This document shows positions 1-12,394 of a stretch of DNA of 64,000 nt, piece after piece; position 1 is the first letter of the stretch, and every line of letters starts with the position of its first letter. A program made the translations under genes and the position numbers. Source of the stretch: Paraburkholderia bonniea (GTDB lineage Bacteria > Pseudomonadota > Gammaproteobacteria > Burkholderiales > Burkholderiaceae). The notes under the pieces were generated by a model. That model ran no database searches, was not told where the DNA came from, and worked only from the letters and a program-made list of their open reading frames with translations. The stretch lies in the NCBI RefSeq assembly GCF_009455625.1, contig NZ_QPEQ01000001.1, forward strand, positions 310,001 through 374,000, read 5' to 3'.

Positions 1-151
1 CATGCAACGCATCGAGCGCGGCAAGAAAGCTCTCGCCTGGCACGCAGAACACGCGTTCGACGCCATGCGTCAGCAGCGCATCGACAAGCAGTCGTGCGCC
101 GGTGGTAGGGGTGGGAGTGCTAGTGCTAATGGAATCGTTGAGCTGCGGCAT
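1..151 (-). CDS. Thiamine-diphosphate-dependent enzyme, N-terminal fragment (cut by window edge)
   Basis: Only the first 50 or so codons are inside the window. After a Ser/Thr-rich lead the protein reads [18 protein letters not shown] then [14 protein letters not shown], the typical opening of the N-terminal pyrimidine-binding domain of acetolactate-synthase-like thiamine-diphosphate enzymes; the conserved Glu of that domain is in PGES. I chose the ATG at 151 because GGAGA lies about 10 bases upstream; an in-frame ATG at 220 would add 23 residues but has no good ribosome-binding site. The gene follows sdaA on the same strand with a gap of about 190 bases and may be co-transcribed. Substrate cannot be told from this fragment. 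Confidence 0.75.
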   Translation of the reverse strand, partial: MPQLNDSISTSTPTPTTGARLLVDALLTHGVERVFCVPGESFLAALDALH

Positions 152-337
152 GGCGAAACGGTCTCCGTGAATAGCGATGTCGATGTGGGTTCCCGGACGG
201 CTGGCTAGCGGGTGGTGCATGGTTGCGTGTGCTGCGCGTGTCATGGTCACATGGCCCATGGTGCGGCGGGTGTTTGAACGCCCGGACACACCTGGACATA
301 CCCGGACGTACCTGGCACGCGTCAGCGTTGCAACACG

Positions 338-1726
338 TCAGCACTCGACGATGTTTACCGCGAGCCCACCGCGCGAGGTTTCCTTGTACTTGGTTTTCAT
401 GTCCGCGCCGGTCTGGCGCATGGTCTTGATGACGGAATCGAGCGAGACGTAGTGGCTGCCGTCGCCGCGCAGCGCCATCCGTGCGGCGTTGACTGCTTTG
501 ACCGAGGCCATCGCGTTGCGCTCGATACAGGGGATCTGCACCATGCCGCCGACCGGATCGCAGGTCAGGCCGAGGTTGTGTTCCATGCCGATTTCAGCGG
601 CGTTTTCGACTTGCTTCGGTGTGCCACCCATAACGGCGGCAAGTCCGCCTGCTGCCATGGAGCAGGCCACACCCACCTCGCCCTGACAACCCACCTCCGC
701 ACCGGAGATCGACGCGTTGAGCTTGTACAGAATGCCAATCGCGGCGGCGGTCATCAGGAAGTCGATCACGCCTTGTGAGGTCGCGCCTGGCATGAAGCGG
801 GTGTAGTAATGCAGCACCGCCGGAATGATGCCGGCCGCGCCGTTGGTGGGCGCTGTCACGACCCGCCCGCCTGCGGCGTTTTCTTCATTGACGGCAATCG
901 CATACAGGTTGATCCAGTCGATCATCGACAGCGGATCACGCAATGCGCCTTCCGGGTTGCCAAGCAGCGCGCGGTACAACTGCGGCGCGCGGCGCTTCAC
1001 CTGAAACGGGCCCGGCAGCGTGCCATCGGCGTCGGGGTTGCCGATGCCGCAGCCACGCGCGACACACGATTGCATGACTTCCCAGATCTGCAGCAGCCCG
1101 CTGCGGGTTTCTTCTTCGCTATGCCAGACCCGCTCGTTTTCCCACATTAGTTGCGCGATGCTTTTGCCGGTTGAATGACACAGCGCCAGCAGTTCATCGC
1201 CGCTGCAAAACGGATGGGGCAGGTGATTCACCGCATCGAGCACCTTGGTATTGGGCGCACCTGCCGTCACGATAAAACCGCCGCCGACTGACAGATAAGT
1301 GGTGACACGCAGCGTCTCGCCCTGGGCGTCGAACGCGTGCAGCTTCATGCTGTTGGGATGATCGGCTAGCGCCTGGCGATAGAAGCCGATGTGCTCCTTG
1401 ACGACGAAGGGCACCGGATGCATGCCCAGCAAGGACAGCTGACGTTGAGCCAGGATTGCTGCGAGCTTGGCATTGATGGTGTCCGGGTCGACGCTATCAG
1501 GTGCTTCGCCGAGCAGGCCGAGCATCACGCCACGATCCGTGCCATGGCCCTTGCCGGTGGCACCGAGCGAGCCGTACAGCCCCGCCTTGACACTGGCGGT
1601 GGCCGCGAGCAGCCCATCACGTTCGAGCCCCTGGACGAACATCAGCGCAGCACGCATCGGTCCGACCGTATGCGAGCTGGACGGGCCGATGCCGATTTTG
1701 AAAAGGTCGAACACACTGACTGCCAT
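338..1726 (-). CDS. sdaA: L-serine dehydratase (iron-sulfur, single-chain)
   Basis: Deaminates L-serine to pyruvate and ammonia using a [4Fe-4S] cluster in the cytoplasm. The 462-residue protein begins [20 protein letters not shown], the hallmark of the beta-like domain of one-chain serine dehydratases, and carries the alpha-domain motifs [13 protein letters not shown] and, near the C-terminus, LTCDPVGG and IPCIERN with the likely cluster cysteines. Length matches the family (about 455-460). The open frame extends 22 codons further upstream, but the extra residues are unlike the family and run into the neighbouring gene, so the ATG at 1726 is preferred. Its place behind gcvT-gcvH-gcvP fits a glycine-to-serine-to-pyruvate route, probably under the same glycine riboswitch. 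Confidence 0.95.
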   Translation of the reverse strand: MAVSVFDLFKIGIGPSSSHTVGPMRAALMFVQGLERDGLLAATASVKAGLYGSLGATGKGHGTDRGVMLGLLGEAPDSVDPDTINAKLAAILAQRQLSLLGMHPVPFVVKEHIGFYRQALADHPNSMKLHAFDAQGETLRVTTYLSVGGGFIVTAGAPNTKVLDAVNHLPHPFCSGDELLALCHSTGKSIAQLMWENERVWHSEEETRSGLLQIWEVMQSCVARGCGIGNPDADGTLPGPFQVKRRAPQLYRALLGNPEGALRDPLSMIDWINLYAIAVNEENAAGGRVVTAPTNGAAGIIPAVLHYYTRFMPGATSQGVIDFLMTAAAIGILYKLNASISGAEVGCQGEVGVACSMAAGGLAAVMGGTPKQVENAAEIGMEHNLGLTCDPVGGMVQIPCIERNAMASVKAVNAARMALRGDGSHYVSLDSVIKTMRQTGADMKTKYKETSRGGLAVNIVEC

Positions 1727-1755
1727 AACGGTTCCTGCAAAAAAGCAAAGGGAAA

Positions 1756-2901
1756 TTAACGCGCGGTAAACGGCAGGCACACCGCGAGCCATGCAGGCGG
1801 CGCAGGTGCCAGACGCAGTGCGATGGGCGTGTAGCGCCCCTCTAACCGCGCGGCGAGATAAAACAGTTCAGTTGCATTTTTCGGCTCCCACGGCCCGGTG
1901 TAACCAGGCAAGCCGGCCTCACGGCGCTGGGTGTCCAGCGGCAGGGAGGAGTGGACGAATTCATCGTGGCTTTTCGTGCCGAGGGCATAGGGCGTGAGCC
2001 AGTTCAGCGCATCGGCCAACGATGCGCCGCTGGCGGTGCTCAGCGGCAGCCAGTTGCGGTTATGCCGCCGTGCCGCGAGCGCTGCCATGACTAGCGGTTG
2101 AAGATCGTAGGTGACATAGCGCAGCGAATCGCGTTCGGTGAAATCGACGGTGGCGCCATCCGGCGCGATGTTGTCGCCGATATGTTCAGTGAACAGGCGC
2201 TGCGCCGCATTAATCATCTTGCGGTTATCCAGCGTGAACGCTGCCATCGAGATCAGCTTGATGCGATGGCTTTGCCAGTTGTTGCGCCAGGTGCCGGTGA
2301 GCGGGCGTGGCTGCGCGTCGATTTGCGCGATATAGCCGCTGGCCAGCTTGCTGAGAAACGTCATTGCCGCATTGCGTGTTTTGACGGGCAATGCGCTTGC
2401 GGTCATGTCGTAGGCAAGGATCAGGCCATCGAAATGAGTTTCGTCGACAGGATTGAACGATGGCTGATACGTGGTGACCCAAGCGAACAGCAATCGGTCA
2501 ACCAGTGCCAGATAGCGTTCGTCACTGGTCGCGCGCCATGCGAGCGCGGCATCGCGCAGCAAATCAAGGTCTTGTTCGGCCTCGACGCTCTGGTCATACA
2601 TCCGCTCATGGGGCAGCAAGCCTTGCGTATGCAGCCGGGCCACGGCTCGTGGTGCGTCGTTGAGGTGCGCTTGCACGTTGCTGACGAGTGCTTTTACGCC
2701 GGGGTCAGCATTGGTGCGCTCGCTGGTTTGCAGCGCTGGAGCCGCGCAAAAATTCATCGCGGCTCCAGCCTGGGACGTGGCCAGCAGCAGCGCTGCGGCA
2801 GTGAGCGCCAGACCAGCCGGACGGGCCAGCGTGTTGCAGTAGCGCTGAATCAAGTTGAGTGAGGAGATTGGGATGGGGATCAGGGTTGGGCCTTGCATCA
2901 T
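1756..2901 (-). CDS. Alginate-lyase-family secreted protein (PL5-like)
   Basis: Predicted exported polysaccharide lyase of the alginate lyase family, an alpha/alpha-toroid fold that cleaves uronic-acid polymers by beta-elimination. An N-terminal hydrophobic stretch ([18 protein letters not shown]) is a signal peptide with cleavage near AGA-AM. Family-like features follow: [19 protein letters not shown], the FDGLILAYD region, and [12 protein letters not shown], matching the NN-x-x-x-H active-site segment. The start is uncertain: ATGs at 3000, 2970, 2919 and 2901 are in frame; 2901 has AAAGG five bases upstream and leaves the shortest leader. It sits between gcvP and sdaA, 29 bases before sdaA, an odd partner for amino-acid catabolism. 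Substrate is not provable from sequence alone. Confidence 0.75.
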   Translation of the reverse strand: MMQGPTLIPIPISSLNLIQRYCNTLARPAGLALTAAALLLATSQAGAAMNFCAAPALQTSERTNADPGVKALVSNVQAHLNDAPRAVARLHTQGLLPHERMYDQSVEAEQDLDLLRDAALAWRATSDERYLALVDRLLFAWVTTYQPSFNPVDETHFDGLILAYDMTASALPVKTRNAAMTFLSKLASGYIAQIDAQPRPLTGTWRNNWQSHRIKLISMAAFTLDNRKMINAAQRLFTEHIGDNIAPDGATVDFTERDSLRYVTYDLQPLVMAALAARRHNRNWLPLSTASGASLADALNWLTPYALGTKSHDEFVHSSLPLDTQRREAGLPGYTGPWEPKNATELFYLAARLEGRYTPIALRLAPAPPAWLAVCLPFTAR

Positions 2902-3033
2902 TCGCACCTTTCGCGCCATGCGCTGTTTCTCGGTTGGGCTGATTCGGTGTGAGATGTTAGCCGGTTGCATGGGCACCCTGCGCAACCCCGTGCCGCTCAA
3001 TTTAGCGGCACGGGTGTGAGCGTGATGAAGACC

Positions 3034-5991
<2,958 letters not shown>

Positions 5992-6005
5992 GATGTGTTC
6001 CTGGC

Positions 6006-6073
6006 GGTGCGGCGCGCGTCAAATCAGGCAGGCCTGGCAGACCTGGGAGGTATGGTTTGACGCGCGCCGCACC
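6006..6073. repeat. 18-bp perfect inverted repeat in the gcvH-gcvP gap
   Basis: Left arm GGTGCGGCGCGCGTCAAA at 6006-6023 pairs perfectly with TTTGACGCGCGCCGCACC at 6056-6073, with a 32-base loop. In the gcv mRNA this would be a very stable stem. No T tract follows in the direction of transcription, so it does not look like a simple intrinsic terminator. It could set the stoichiometry of GcvH and GcvP by RNA processing or stabilisation, which is inference. Confidence 0.75.
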
Positions 6074-6107
6074 TGTCGGTTGAAACGGGCGCGGGGGTGA
6101 CAGCGCG

Positions 6108-6488
6108 TTACGCGCCGATAGCCTTGGTGTACGCCGCAGCGTCAATCAGGCGTTCAAGCGAGGCCCCAGCGGCAGGCTTGATCTTGAACAGCCAGCTTTC
6201 GTAAGGCGTGTTATTCACGCTGTCAGGCGTTTCGGTTACTGCGTTATTGGCTTCGATGATTTCGCCCGACACTGGCGCGTAGATATCGGAGGCAGCTTTG
6301 ACCGACTCGATCACCGCAACGGTATCGCCCGCTGTCACGGTTTTGCCCAGGGCTTGCACTTCAAGAAAGACGATATCGCCCAGCGCTTCCTGCGCGTGAT
6401 CGGTGATGCCGATGGTCAGCGTGCCATCGGCTTCGGTGCGAACCCATTCGTGGGACTCGGTGTATTTCAGATCGGCCGGAATGCTCAT
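6108..6488 (-). CDS. gcvH: Glycine cleavage system H-protein
   Basis: Lipoyl carrier protein that shuttles the aminomethyl group between GcvP, GcvT and lipoamide dehydrogenase. The 126-residue product reads [16 protein letters not shown] at the start, as in the family, and has the lipoylation site [17 protein letters not shown] with the acceptor lysine in SVKA. The frame is open for 14 further codons, but the ATG at 6488 has AGGAG eight bases upstream and gives the standard N-terminus. It lies 104 bases after gcvT. Confidence 0.97.
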   Translation of the reverse strand: MSIPADLKYTESHEWVRTEADGTLTIGITDHAQEALGDIVFLEVQALGKTVTAGDTVAVIESVKAASDIYAPVSGEIIEANNAVTETPDSVNNTPYESWLFKIKPAAGASLERLIDAAAYTKAIGA

Positions 6489-6592
6489 GTGATGCTCCTG
6501 TGCAAAGTAATGGGGAGGGGAATGCGGCACGGCGTGTCAGCGTGATGTGGATGCATGACGCGAGCCCGGACGCGCATCAGGCGCGCGCTGAG

Positions 6593-7711
6593 TCAGGTGG
6601 CGAGCACCTTGCCGTGGCGCACGAACGGCAGTTTAACTACGCGCGCAGGCAGTGCCTTGTCGCGGATCTGCACCTGGATTAAGTCGCCGGGCTGAACTTG
6701 TTTTGGCACGCGAGCGAACGCGATGGATTCCTGCATCGTTGGCGAGAATGTGCCGCTGGTGATTTCGCCAGCGCCGTGGGGCGTCAGCACTTTTTGATGC
6801 GCTCGCAGCACGCCAGCCGCTTTACCGTTTTCCTTTTGCAGAATCAGACCGACAAAGGCGGCGCGGCTGCCATCCGCTTCCAGCCGCTCACGGCCCACGA
6901 AGTGGCGCGGCGTGGTGAGATCGACGGTCCATGCGAGGCCCGCATCGAGTGGCGACACGCTGTCGTCCATATCCTGGCCGTAGAGATTCATGCCCGCCTC
7001 AAGCCGCAACGTATCGCGCGCGCCAAGGCCCGCTGGCCGCACGCCCTCAACGTGCAGCGCCTGCCATAACGCAACCACTTGAGTGGCCGGGACGATGATT
7101 TCGAAACCGTCCTCGCCGGTGTATCCGGTGCGCGCGAGCGTGAGTTCGCCAAACGCTGCGCTGTTGACGCGCGCGGCATAAAAGGGCTTGAGGGGTTCGG
7201 TGGCGGTGCGGGCATCAGGAATGGCCTGCCAGACTTTGTCGCGGGCGTTGGGGCCCTGAACCGCGAGGATCGCGTAATCGCGGCGCGGCGTGATGGTCAG
7301 CTCGAAGCCGCCATCCGCATTCAGATGATTAAACCAGGCGAGGTCTTTTTCAGCGGTGCCCGCATTGACCACCAGGCGGAAGTGATCTTCGCCGAAGTAA
7401 TACACGATCAGATCGTCGATTACCCCGCCTTCAGGATTGAGCAGACATGAATACAGCGCCCGTCCTGGTGTTTGCAGCTTGGCGACGTGATTGGCCAGTG
7501 CGTAATCGAAGAACGCGCGCACCCGGGTGCCAGTGAAATCGACCACACACATGTGCGAGACGTCGAACATGCCTGCATCGGTGCGCACAGCGCGATGCTC
7601 GTCAATTTGCGAGCCGTAATTGACCGGCATGTCCCAGCCGCCAAAATCGACCATGCGCGCGTTGAGCGCGCGATGCGTGGCATGCAGCGGGGTGTGTTTG
7701 AGTTCAGTCAT
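6593..7711 (-). CDS. gcvT: Aminomethyltransferase, T-protein of glycine cleavage
   Basis: Transfers the methylene carbon from aminomethyl-GcvH to tetrahydrofolate and releases ammonia. The 372-residue protein starts [16 protein letters not shown] and has the folate-binding family motifs [41 protein letters not shown] and [18 protein letters not shown]. Length and start match the family. It is the first gene of the operon and lies about 87 bases downstream of a tandem glycine riboswitch, so glycine is expected to turn expression on. Confidence 0.97.
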   Translation of the reverse strand: MTELKHTPLHATHRALNARMVDFGGWDMPVNYGSQIDEHRAVRTDAGMFDVSHMCVVDFTGTRVRAFFDYALANHVAKLQTPGRALYSCLLNPEGGVIDDLIVYYFGEDHFRLVVNAGTAEKDLAWFNHLNADGGFELTITPRRDYAILAVQGPNARDKVWQAIPDARTATEPLKPFYAARVNSAAFGELTLARTGYTGEDGFEIIVPATQVVALWQALHVEGVRPAGLGARDTLRLEAGMNLYGQDMDDSVSPLDAGLAWTVDLTTPRHFVGRERLEADGSRAAFVGLILQKENGKAAGVLRAHQKVLTPHGAGEITSGTFSPTMQESIAFARVPKQVQPGDLIQVQIRDKALPARVVKLPFVRHGKVLAT

Positions 7712-7797
7712 CGGGGCCTCAGGGGTGACGCGTAACAGGGAAGACCATGCATGGCGCGATCACACGGCGCGTGGCCGGGCAAGCAGGGCGTGGCATG

Positions 7798-8060
7798 GGC
7801 CCCTCTGTCCTCGATACCTGAGAGATTGCGCTGACCGCGATGCGGTAAAACGCGCGCCCCTTCGGTGGGCAGCCTGCCGGGAAAACCGATGGCTACTGCC
7901 GCTCTCCAGAGTGCGAAAAACCGGGACTGATGTAACCGGATGAACGGGTGACCAGAGGGATTTTCGACGCGGCCGGTCCTTTTGCCTGAGAGTTTTTGGG
8001 TGTGCCCCTTCGGCGGTGTGGCCCATAAAAATGACTGCGGCCAGCACGCTCTCCCGACGC
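7798..8060 (-). promoter_or_regulatory. Tandem glycine riboswitch upstream of gcvT
   Basis: Read on the minus strand there are two consecutive aptamers with the glycine-riboswitch core. Aptamer 1 (about 8056 to 7978) runs from GGGAGAGC through CCGAAGGGGCA to CTCTCAGGCAAAAGGAC. Aptamer 2 (about 7910 to 7800) runs from GGAGAGCGG through CCGAAGGGG to CTCTCAGGTATCGAGGACAG. The shared GGAGAG, CCGAAGGGG and CTCTCAGG elements and the position before gcvT make this a standard two-aptamer switch. The expression platform between 7798 and 7711 shows no clear terminator hairpin with a T run; control at initiation of translation is possible. Confidence 0.93.
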
Positions 8061-8250
8061 GTGCGGCGAATGTACGCCAGCCCAAAAGGCTTGTCAAATG
8101 GTGCTTTCACGGCAATCAGGTCAATCTTGAAAATGCCTTGGGCAAGGTGCAAAAGCGCTTCAGCGCGAGCGTTGCCAAGCGCTTGAAGTGGCCTTTCAGC
8201 CGTTCAGATGAGTGGCATGACTGGAGTCGCTTGTTTTAAATCCGCTTGCT

Positions 8251-9312
8251 TTAAACCAGCCGTTCGAACGGCAGACGTCTGCCTTCGTTTTCGCTGCGCT
8301 GGGCTAGCTCAATCAGGCTCATCACATCGACCGCATCACGCGCGCTGATTGGGAACGGCGCACCGTCCTGAAGCGTCGCCGCGAGCGCGCGATAAAACGT
8401 GACGTAGGCACCAGGATGAGTCGGCCACTCACGCTCGACCTCGGTTTCCGCGCCAGGCTTGCCTTCGAGCACCCGCAGGCGTCCCGCCAGATTGCCCTCG
8501 CCAAACCCTGGCAGCCCTGGATGCAGGCCCACTTTCAGTTGATCTTCCTGCGTATCCAGGCCGTACTTGAGATAGCTGCCACGCGTGCCATGCAGCGTGA
8601 AGCGCGGTGCGAGCAACGCGGTTAACGCGCTGGCATGCAACAGCACCTCGAAGTCCGGATAACCCAGTTGCAGATGGAGATAATCCGGCGCTTGCGCATG
8701 ATCGCGCCAAGCTTTGACCGATGCACTGAGCGTCGCAGGCGGGCCGAATAGCGCTAGCGCCTGGTCCAGCAGATGCGGCCCCAGATCAAACAGCAGACCA
8801 CCACCCCGCGAAGCCTCTTCACGCCAGCGCGGCCTGATTAATGGGCGGAACCGGTCGAAATGCGATTCGAAATGCGTCAGCCGCCCCAGCACGCCACTGG
8901 CCAGCACGTCCTGCACCGTCAGGAAATCGCCATCCCAGCGCCGGTTGTGAAATGGCGCGAAGAGCAGCCCACGCTGCTGCGCCAGCGTGGCAAGCGCCAG
9001 CGCCTCAGCCGCGCTTAGCGTGACGGGTTTGTCGACCACCACATGCTTGCCCGCTTCGAGCACCTGCCGAGCCAGCGCGAAATGCGTGTCGTTGGGCGTA
9101 GCGAGCACCACGCAGTCGATTTCATCGCGTGCCAGCAGCGCCTCCAGATCAGGCACGATCGCCGCCTGCGGATAAGCCGCGCGGGCACGTTCCGGTTGAC
9201 CCGTAGCGATAGCCGTCAACGTGGTGCGGCCACTGTGCGCCAGCACCGGCGCATGAAATGTCGCCCCAGCAAATCCATAGCCCAGCAGCCCTGCTTTGAG
9301 CGGTGACGACAT
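8251..9312 (-). CDS. Gfo/Idh/MocA-family NAD(P)-dependent oxidoreductase
   Basis: Predicted cytoplasmic sugar- or polyol-type dehydrogenase of 353 residues. The N-terminal Rossmann fold starts MSSPLKAGLLGYGFAGATFH, followed by LATPNDTHFALARQVLEAGKH and the family signature VVDKPVTLSA, whose lysine is catalytic in this superfamily. The C-terminal half has FHNRRWDGDFLTV and GLLFDLGPHLLDQAL, the conserved Asp/His region. It is closest in feel to the YdgJ/IolW scyllo-inositol-dehydrogenase-like branch, but the substrate cannot be assigned. The start at 9312 was chosen over an upstream extension because GGGAGAAA lies eight bases before it and the Rossmann motif sits at the expected distance. It is divergent from the helicase gene. 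Confidence 0.85.
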   Translation of the reverse strand: MSSPLKAGLLGYGFAGATFHAPVLAHSGRTTLTAIATGQPERARAAYPQAAIVPDLEALLARDEIDCVVLATPNDTHFALARQVLEAGKHVVVDKPVTLSAAEALALATLAQQRGLLFAPFHNRRWDGDFLTVQDVLASGVLGRLTHFESHFDRFRPLIRPRWREEASRGGGLLFDLGPHLLDQALALFGPPATLSASVKAWRDHAQAPDYLHLQLGYPDFEVLLHASALTALLAPRFTLHGTRGSYLKYGLDTQEDQLKVGLHPGLPGFGEGNLAGRLRVLEGKPGAETEVEREWPTHPGAYVTFYRALAATLQDGAPFPISARDAVDVMSLIELAQRSENEGRRLPFERLV

Positions 9313-9697
9313 GCGCTTTCTCCCGTTGAATGGCGTTGACCAAATTGATTTCGTTGAGAAAAACTGCCGCGCCAGGGGACGCCGAGCGAGGCGCGCCATT
9401 GTGTCACGCAGCCCGCCGCCACGGGCGGAGAAAGGCGATTGAACCCTGTTTGCATGAGGCCAGAATGCCCCGTTATCCGTGTTAACATCGCCCGCTGCGC
9501 GCTGGTCAGCGCGGTGTTTTTTGTGCTGCCGGTGCTGTTTTAGAGCGGCTTCGCTGGCATAGCGCGAGCCGCTGGTCCGCTCAGTTTTAGTTTTAGTTTC
9601 AGATGCGGCACCGATCCGGCGCTTCAGCCGGACCAGGCGGTAACGCACCCACCCGTCGCCACTCCATTCCCTCATTACTTCCGAATCAAGACAAACG
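9313..9697. other. Divergent intergenic region between oxidoreductase and helicase
   Basis: These 385 bases lie between two divergently transcribed genes and must hold both promoters. I see no RNA gene, repeat or convincing short coding frame; the open frames here run off the ends of neighbours or lack family character. Confidence 0.5.
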
Positions 9698-11797
9698 ATG
9701 TCCGCAGGCCTGAATGCCGCTCAAAACGAAGCGGTGCGTTATCTCGATGGCCCATGCCTGGTATTAGCCGGCGCTGGCAGCGGCAAGACCCGCGTGATTA
9801 CGCAAAAGATCGCGCACTTGATTGAAGCGCGCGGTTTCGAGCCTCGTCACATTGCCGCCGTGACCTTCACCAACAAGGCCGCCGCAGAAATGCGCGAACG
9901 CATCGGCAAGCTGCTCGAAGGCAAAACCCTGACCACACCCGGTAAGGAAGGCCGCAAGGTGCCCGTGAATCAGCTGACGGTGTGCACCTTCCACTCACTC
10001 GGCGTGCAGATTTTGCGTCAGGAAGCCGAACATCTCAGCCTTAAGCCACAGTTCTCGATCATGGATTCCGACGACTGCTTCGGCATGATCCAGGAGCAGA
10101 TCGGCACCACCGACAAAGGCCTGATCCGCAAGATCCAGTCGATCATTTCGCTGTGGAAAAACGGCCTCGTGCTGCCCGACGAAGCGATGAAAATCGCGGC
10201 TAACGAAGACGAACACCAGGCCGCAATCGTCTATCGCAACTACGTGGCGACCCTGCATGCGTACCAGGCGGTGGATTTCGACGACCTGATCCGGCTGCCC
10301 GCTGAACTCTTCGCGCAAAACGAAGCCGTGCGCGAACGCTGGCAAAACCGGCTGCGCTACCTGCTGATCGACGAGTACCAGGACACCAATACCTGCCAGT
10401 ACGAATTGCTCAAGCTACTGGCCGGACCCCGCGCAGCCTTTACCGCCGTAGGCGACGACGACCAGGCGATCTACGGCTGGCGCGGCGCGACGCTAGAAAA
10501 CCTCGCCCAGCTAGGCAAAGATTTTCCGAAGCTGCACATCGTTAAACTCGAACAGAACTATCGTTCGACGGTGCGCATCCTCAGCGCCGCGAACAACGTG
10601 ATTGCGAACAACCCCAAGCTCTTCGAAAAGAAACTCTGGTCCGAACACGGCATGGGCGACAGCATCACCGTCACCCCCTGCAACGACGAAGAACACGAAG
10701 CCGAATCCGTCGTGTTCCGCCTCTCCGCCCACAAGTTCGAGCGACGCGCCCAGTTCCGCGATTACGCGATTCTTTACCGCGGCAATTTTCAGGCCCGCAT
10801 CTTTGAACAAGTGCTGCGCCGCGAGCGCATTCCTTATGTGCTGTCCGGCGGCCAATCGTTTTTCGACCGTGCGGAGATCAAGGACATCTGCGCGTATTTG
10901 CGGCTGATAGCGAACGCCGACGACGACCCCGCCTTTATCCGCGCGATCACCACGCCACGCCGGGGCATTGGCAATACCACACTTGAAGCACTTGGCTCGT
11001 TCGCTGGCCAGGCAAAGGTTTCGCTGTTTGAAGCGGTGTATATGGGCGGCATTGAAGCCCGGCTTTCTGCACGCCAGGTTGAGCCACTGCGCATCTTTTG
11101 CGACTTCATGCAGCGCCTGACCGAGCGCGCCGACAAAGACGCCGCGACCACCGTGCTGAACGACCTGATGGACGCGATTCATTACGAGGCATATCTCTAC
11201 GACGCCTTTGACGAACGCCAGGCGCAGTCGAAATGGCAAAACGTGCTGGAGTTTCTGGAGTGGCTCAAACGCAAAGGGACTAAACCCGAGGCAGCGCTAT
11301 CCGATGCCGAAGAAGGCAATGAAGCGACCGGCTTTGACAATGCCGACGGCCTGGCGGACACCGGCAAGAACCTGCTCGGACTGATTCAGACCGTGGCGCT
11401 GATGTCGATGCTCGAAGGTAAGGAAGAAGATCCCGACGCCGTCAGGCTTTCGACCGTGCACGCATCGAAAGGGCTCGAATATCCGCACGTGTTTTTAGTG
11501 GGTATTGAAGAAGGGATCATGCCGCACCGTGGCGGCTCGGATGACGCCCCCGTTGATGACGCACGCATCGAAGAAGAACGGCGGCTGATGTATGTCGCCA
11601 TTACACGGGCGCAGCGCAGCTTGCATGTGAACTGGTGCAAGAAACGCAAACGGGCGCGCGAGACCGTCGTGTGCGAGCCGTCCCGGTTTATTCCCGAGAT
11701 GGGTCTGGATGACGCACCACCCCCCACCGCTGATGAAGCACCGATGTCGCCCAAAGACCGGTTAGCCAGTTTGAAGGCGTTGTTGCAGAAGCCTTGA
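9698..11797 (+). CDS. rep: Rep/UvrD-family ATP-dependent DNA helicase
   Basis: SF1A 3'-to-5' DNA helicase of 699 residues, close to the normal length of Rep. Motifs in order: Q-motif and Walker A LNAAQNEAV and AGAGSGKT near residue 25; motif Ia AVTFTNKAA; TVCTFHSLG; Walker B LLIDEYQDTN; motif III AVGDDDQAIYGWRGA; motif IV EQNYRS; motif V LSTVHASKGLEYPHVFLVG; motif VI EEERRLMYVAITRAQ. It probably helps replication forks through protein roadblocks. The start MSAGLNAAQN at 9698 fits the family. Confidence 0.93.
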   Translation: MSAGLNAAQNEAVRYLDGPCLVLAGAGSGKTRVITQKIAHLIEARGFEPRHIAAVTFTNKAAAEMRERIGKLLEGKTLTTPGKEGRKVPVNQLTVCTFHSLGVQILRQEAEHLSLKPQFSIMDSDDCFGMIQEQIGTTDKGLIRKIQSIISLWKNGLVLPDEAMKIAANEDEHQAAIVYRNYVATLHAYQAVDFDDLIRLPAELFAQNEAVRERWQNRLRYLLIDEYQDTNTCQYELLKLLAGPRAAFTAVGDDDQAIYGWRGATLENLAQLGKDFPKLHIVKLEQNYRSTVRILSAANNVIANNPKLFEKKLWSEHGMGDSITVTPCNDEEHEAESVVFRLSAHKFERRAQFRDYAILYRGNFQARIFEQVLRRERIPYVLSGGQSFFDRAEIKDICAYLRLIANADDDPAFIRAITTPRRGIGNTTLEALGSFAGQAKVSLFEAVYMGGIEARLSARQVEPLRIFCDFMQRLTERADKDAATTVLNDLMDAIHYEAYLYDAFDERQAQSKWQNVLEFLEWLKRKGTKPEAALSDAEEGNEATGFDNADGLADTGKNLLGLIQTVALMSMLEGKEEDPDAVRLSTVHASKGLEYPHVFLVGIEEGIMPHRGGSDDAPVDDARIEEERRLMYVAITRAQRSLHVNWCKKRKRARETVVCEPSRFIPEMGLDDAPPPTADEAPMSPKDRLASLKALLQKP

Positions 11798-12060
11798 GTG
11801 GCCGATAAAGACGGTATTAGCCGCGCATTGGAAAACAGCAATGCGGTGCGCGGTGTTGTTTGATGGGTTTTCTTTCCTCCTTTCCTCCTCCTTCTCTCCC
11901 TCCTGGTAAGACGCTTGCCGGTATTAAAACGCTTTTGTTTTGATATCGGCGAGGTCGTTGCGCATTGCTTTTTTTAGGCTGTATGCATTATGTGAATGGT
12001 GTTTTGTTTGTGGAGTAATTTTTATGCGGGTGTATATCGGGATGGGTGTTTTGAATATGA
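11798..12060. other. Pyrimidine-rich and T-rich spacer
   Basis: Directly downstream of the helicase is a run of C/T (about 11868-11905, repeating TTTCCTCC-like units), then T/G-rich DNA. No coding frame or RNA gene is apparent. It marks an abrupt fall in GC content at the entry to the RTX cassette region. Confidence 0.5.
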
Positions 12061-12290
12061 TTGCGCGGTAAGGGTTTGGGGGGTGTTGTTTTTGGTGGGG
12101 GGTGTTTTTTGGATGTTTTCTATGATGGCGAAATAGAAGGTCATGTTGGGAATATTTTCCGGTGGAGTTTATTTTATAAATTTACTGGCTTCGCTGGATT
12201 TATTTTGGTGTTTGATTGTTGCGTAAGGAAATATCTGTGGCGACGTTAAGTGACTTCGCCGCGTGTAGGGTTTTTGCATGCGTCAAATAG
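12061..12290 (+). pseudogene. Decayed cassette A: end of a membrane immunity-like gene plus the first codons of an RTX N-terminus
   Basis: A short frame ends FILVFDCCVRKYLWRR and stop at 12249, which lines up with the end AIEYYARRCIWQR of the intact membrane protein of cassette B. Overlapping it by 13 bases is a ribosome-binding site (AAGGA at 12225) and GTG GCG ACG TTA AGT GAC at 12237, matching the ATG GCA ACG ATA ACA GAT start of the cassette B RTX fragment, which also overlaps by 13 bases. The RTX frame stops after 17 codons. I read this as the remains of another copy of the cassette. The upstream part of the membrane protein is not recognisable. Confidence 0.55.
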
Positions 12291-12394
12291 ATGTGCTTCG
12301 GATGATAGAGTAATTTTCTGGGTGGCTTGGTCTTTGGTGACTGGAAAATCTTCTTGTTGGGTGTAAGTATTTCCATGTTCTGGTGAGGTGTTTT

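Noticed and set aside
2098..2862. 254-codon plus-strand frame opposite the alginate-lyase-like gene
   Set aside because: It lies opposite a gene with a signal peptide and family motifs, and its product is Gln/Arg-rich without any family, typical of antisense frames in high-GC DNA.
10511..11239. 242-codon minus-strand frame opposite the helicase
   Set aside because: The plus-strand product has every SF1 helicase motif; the opposing frame has none.
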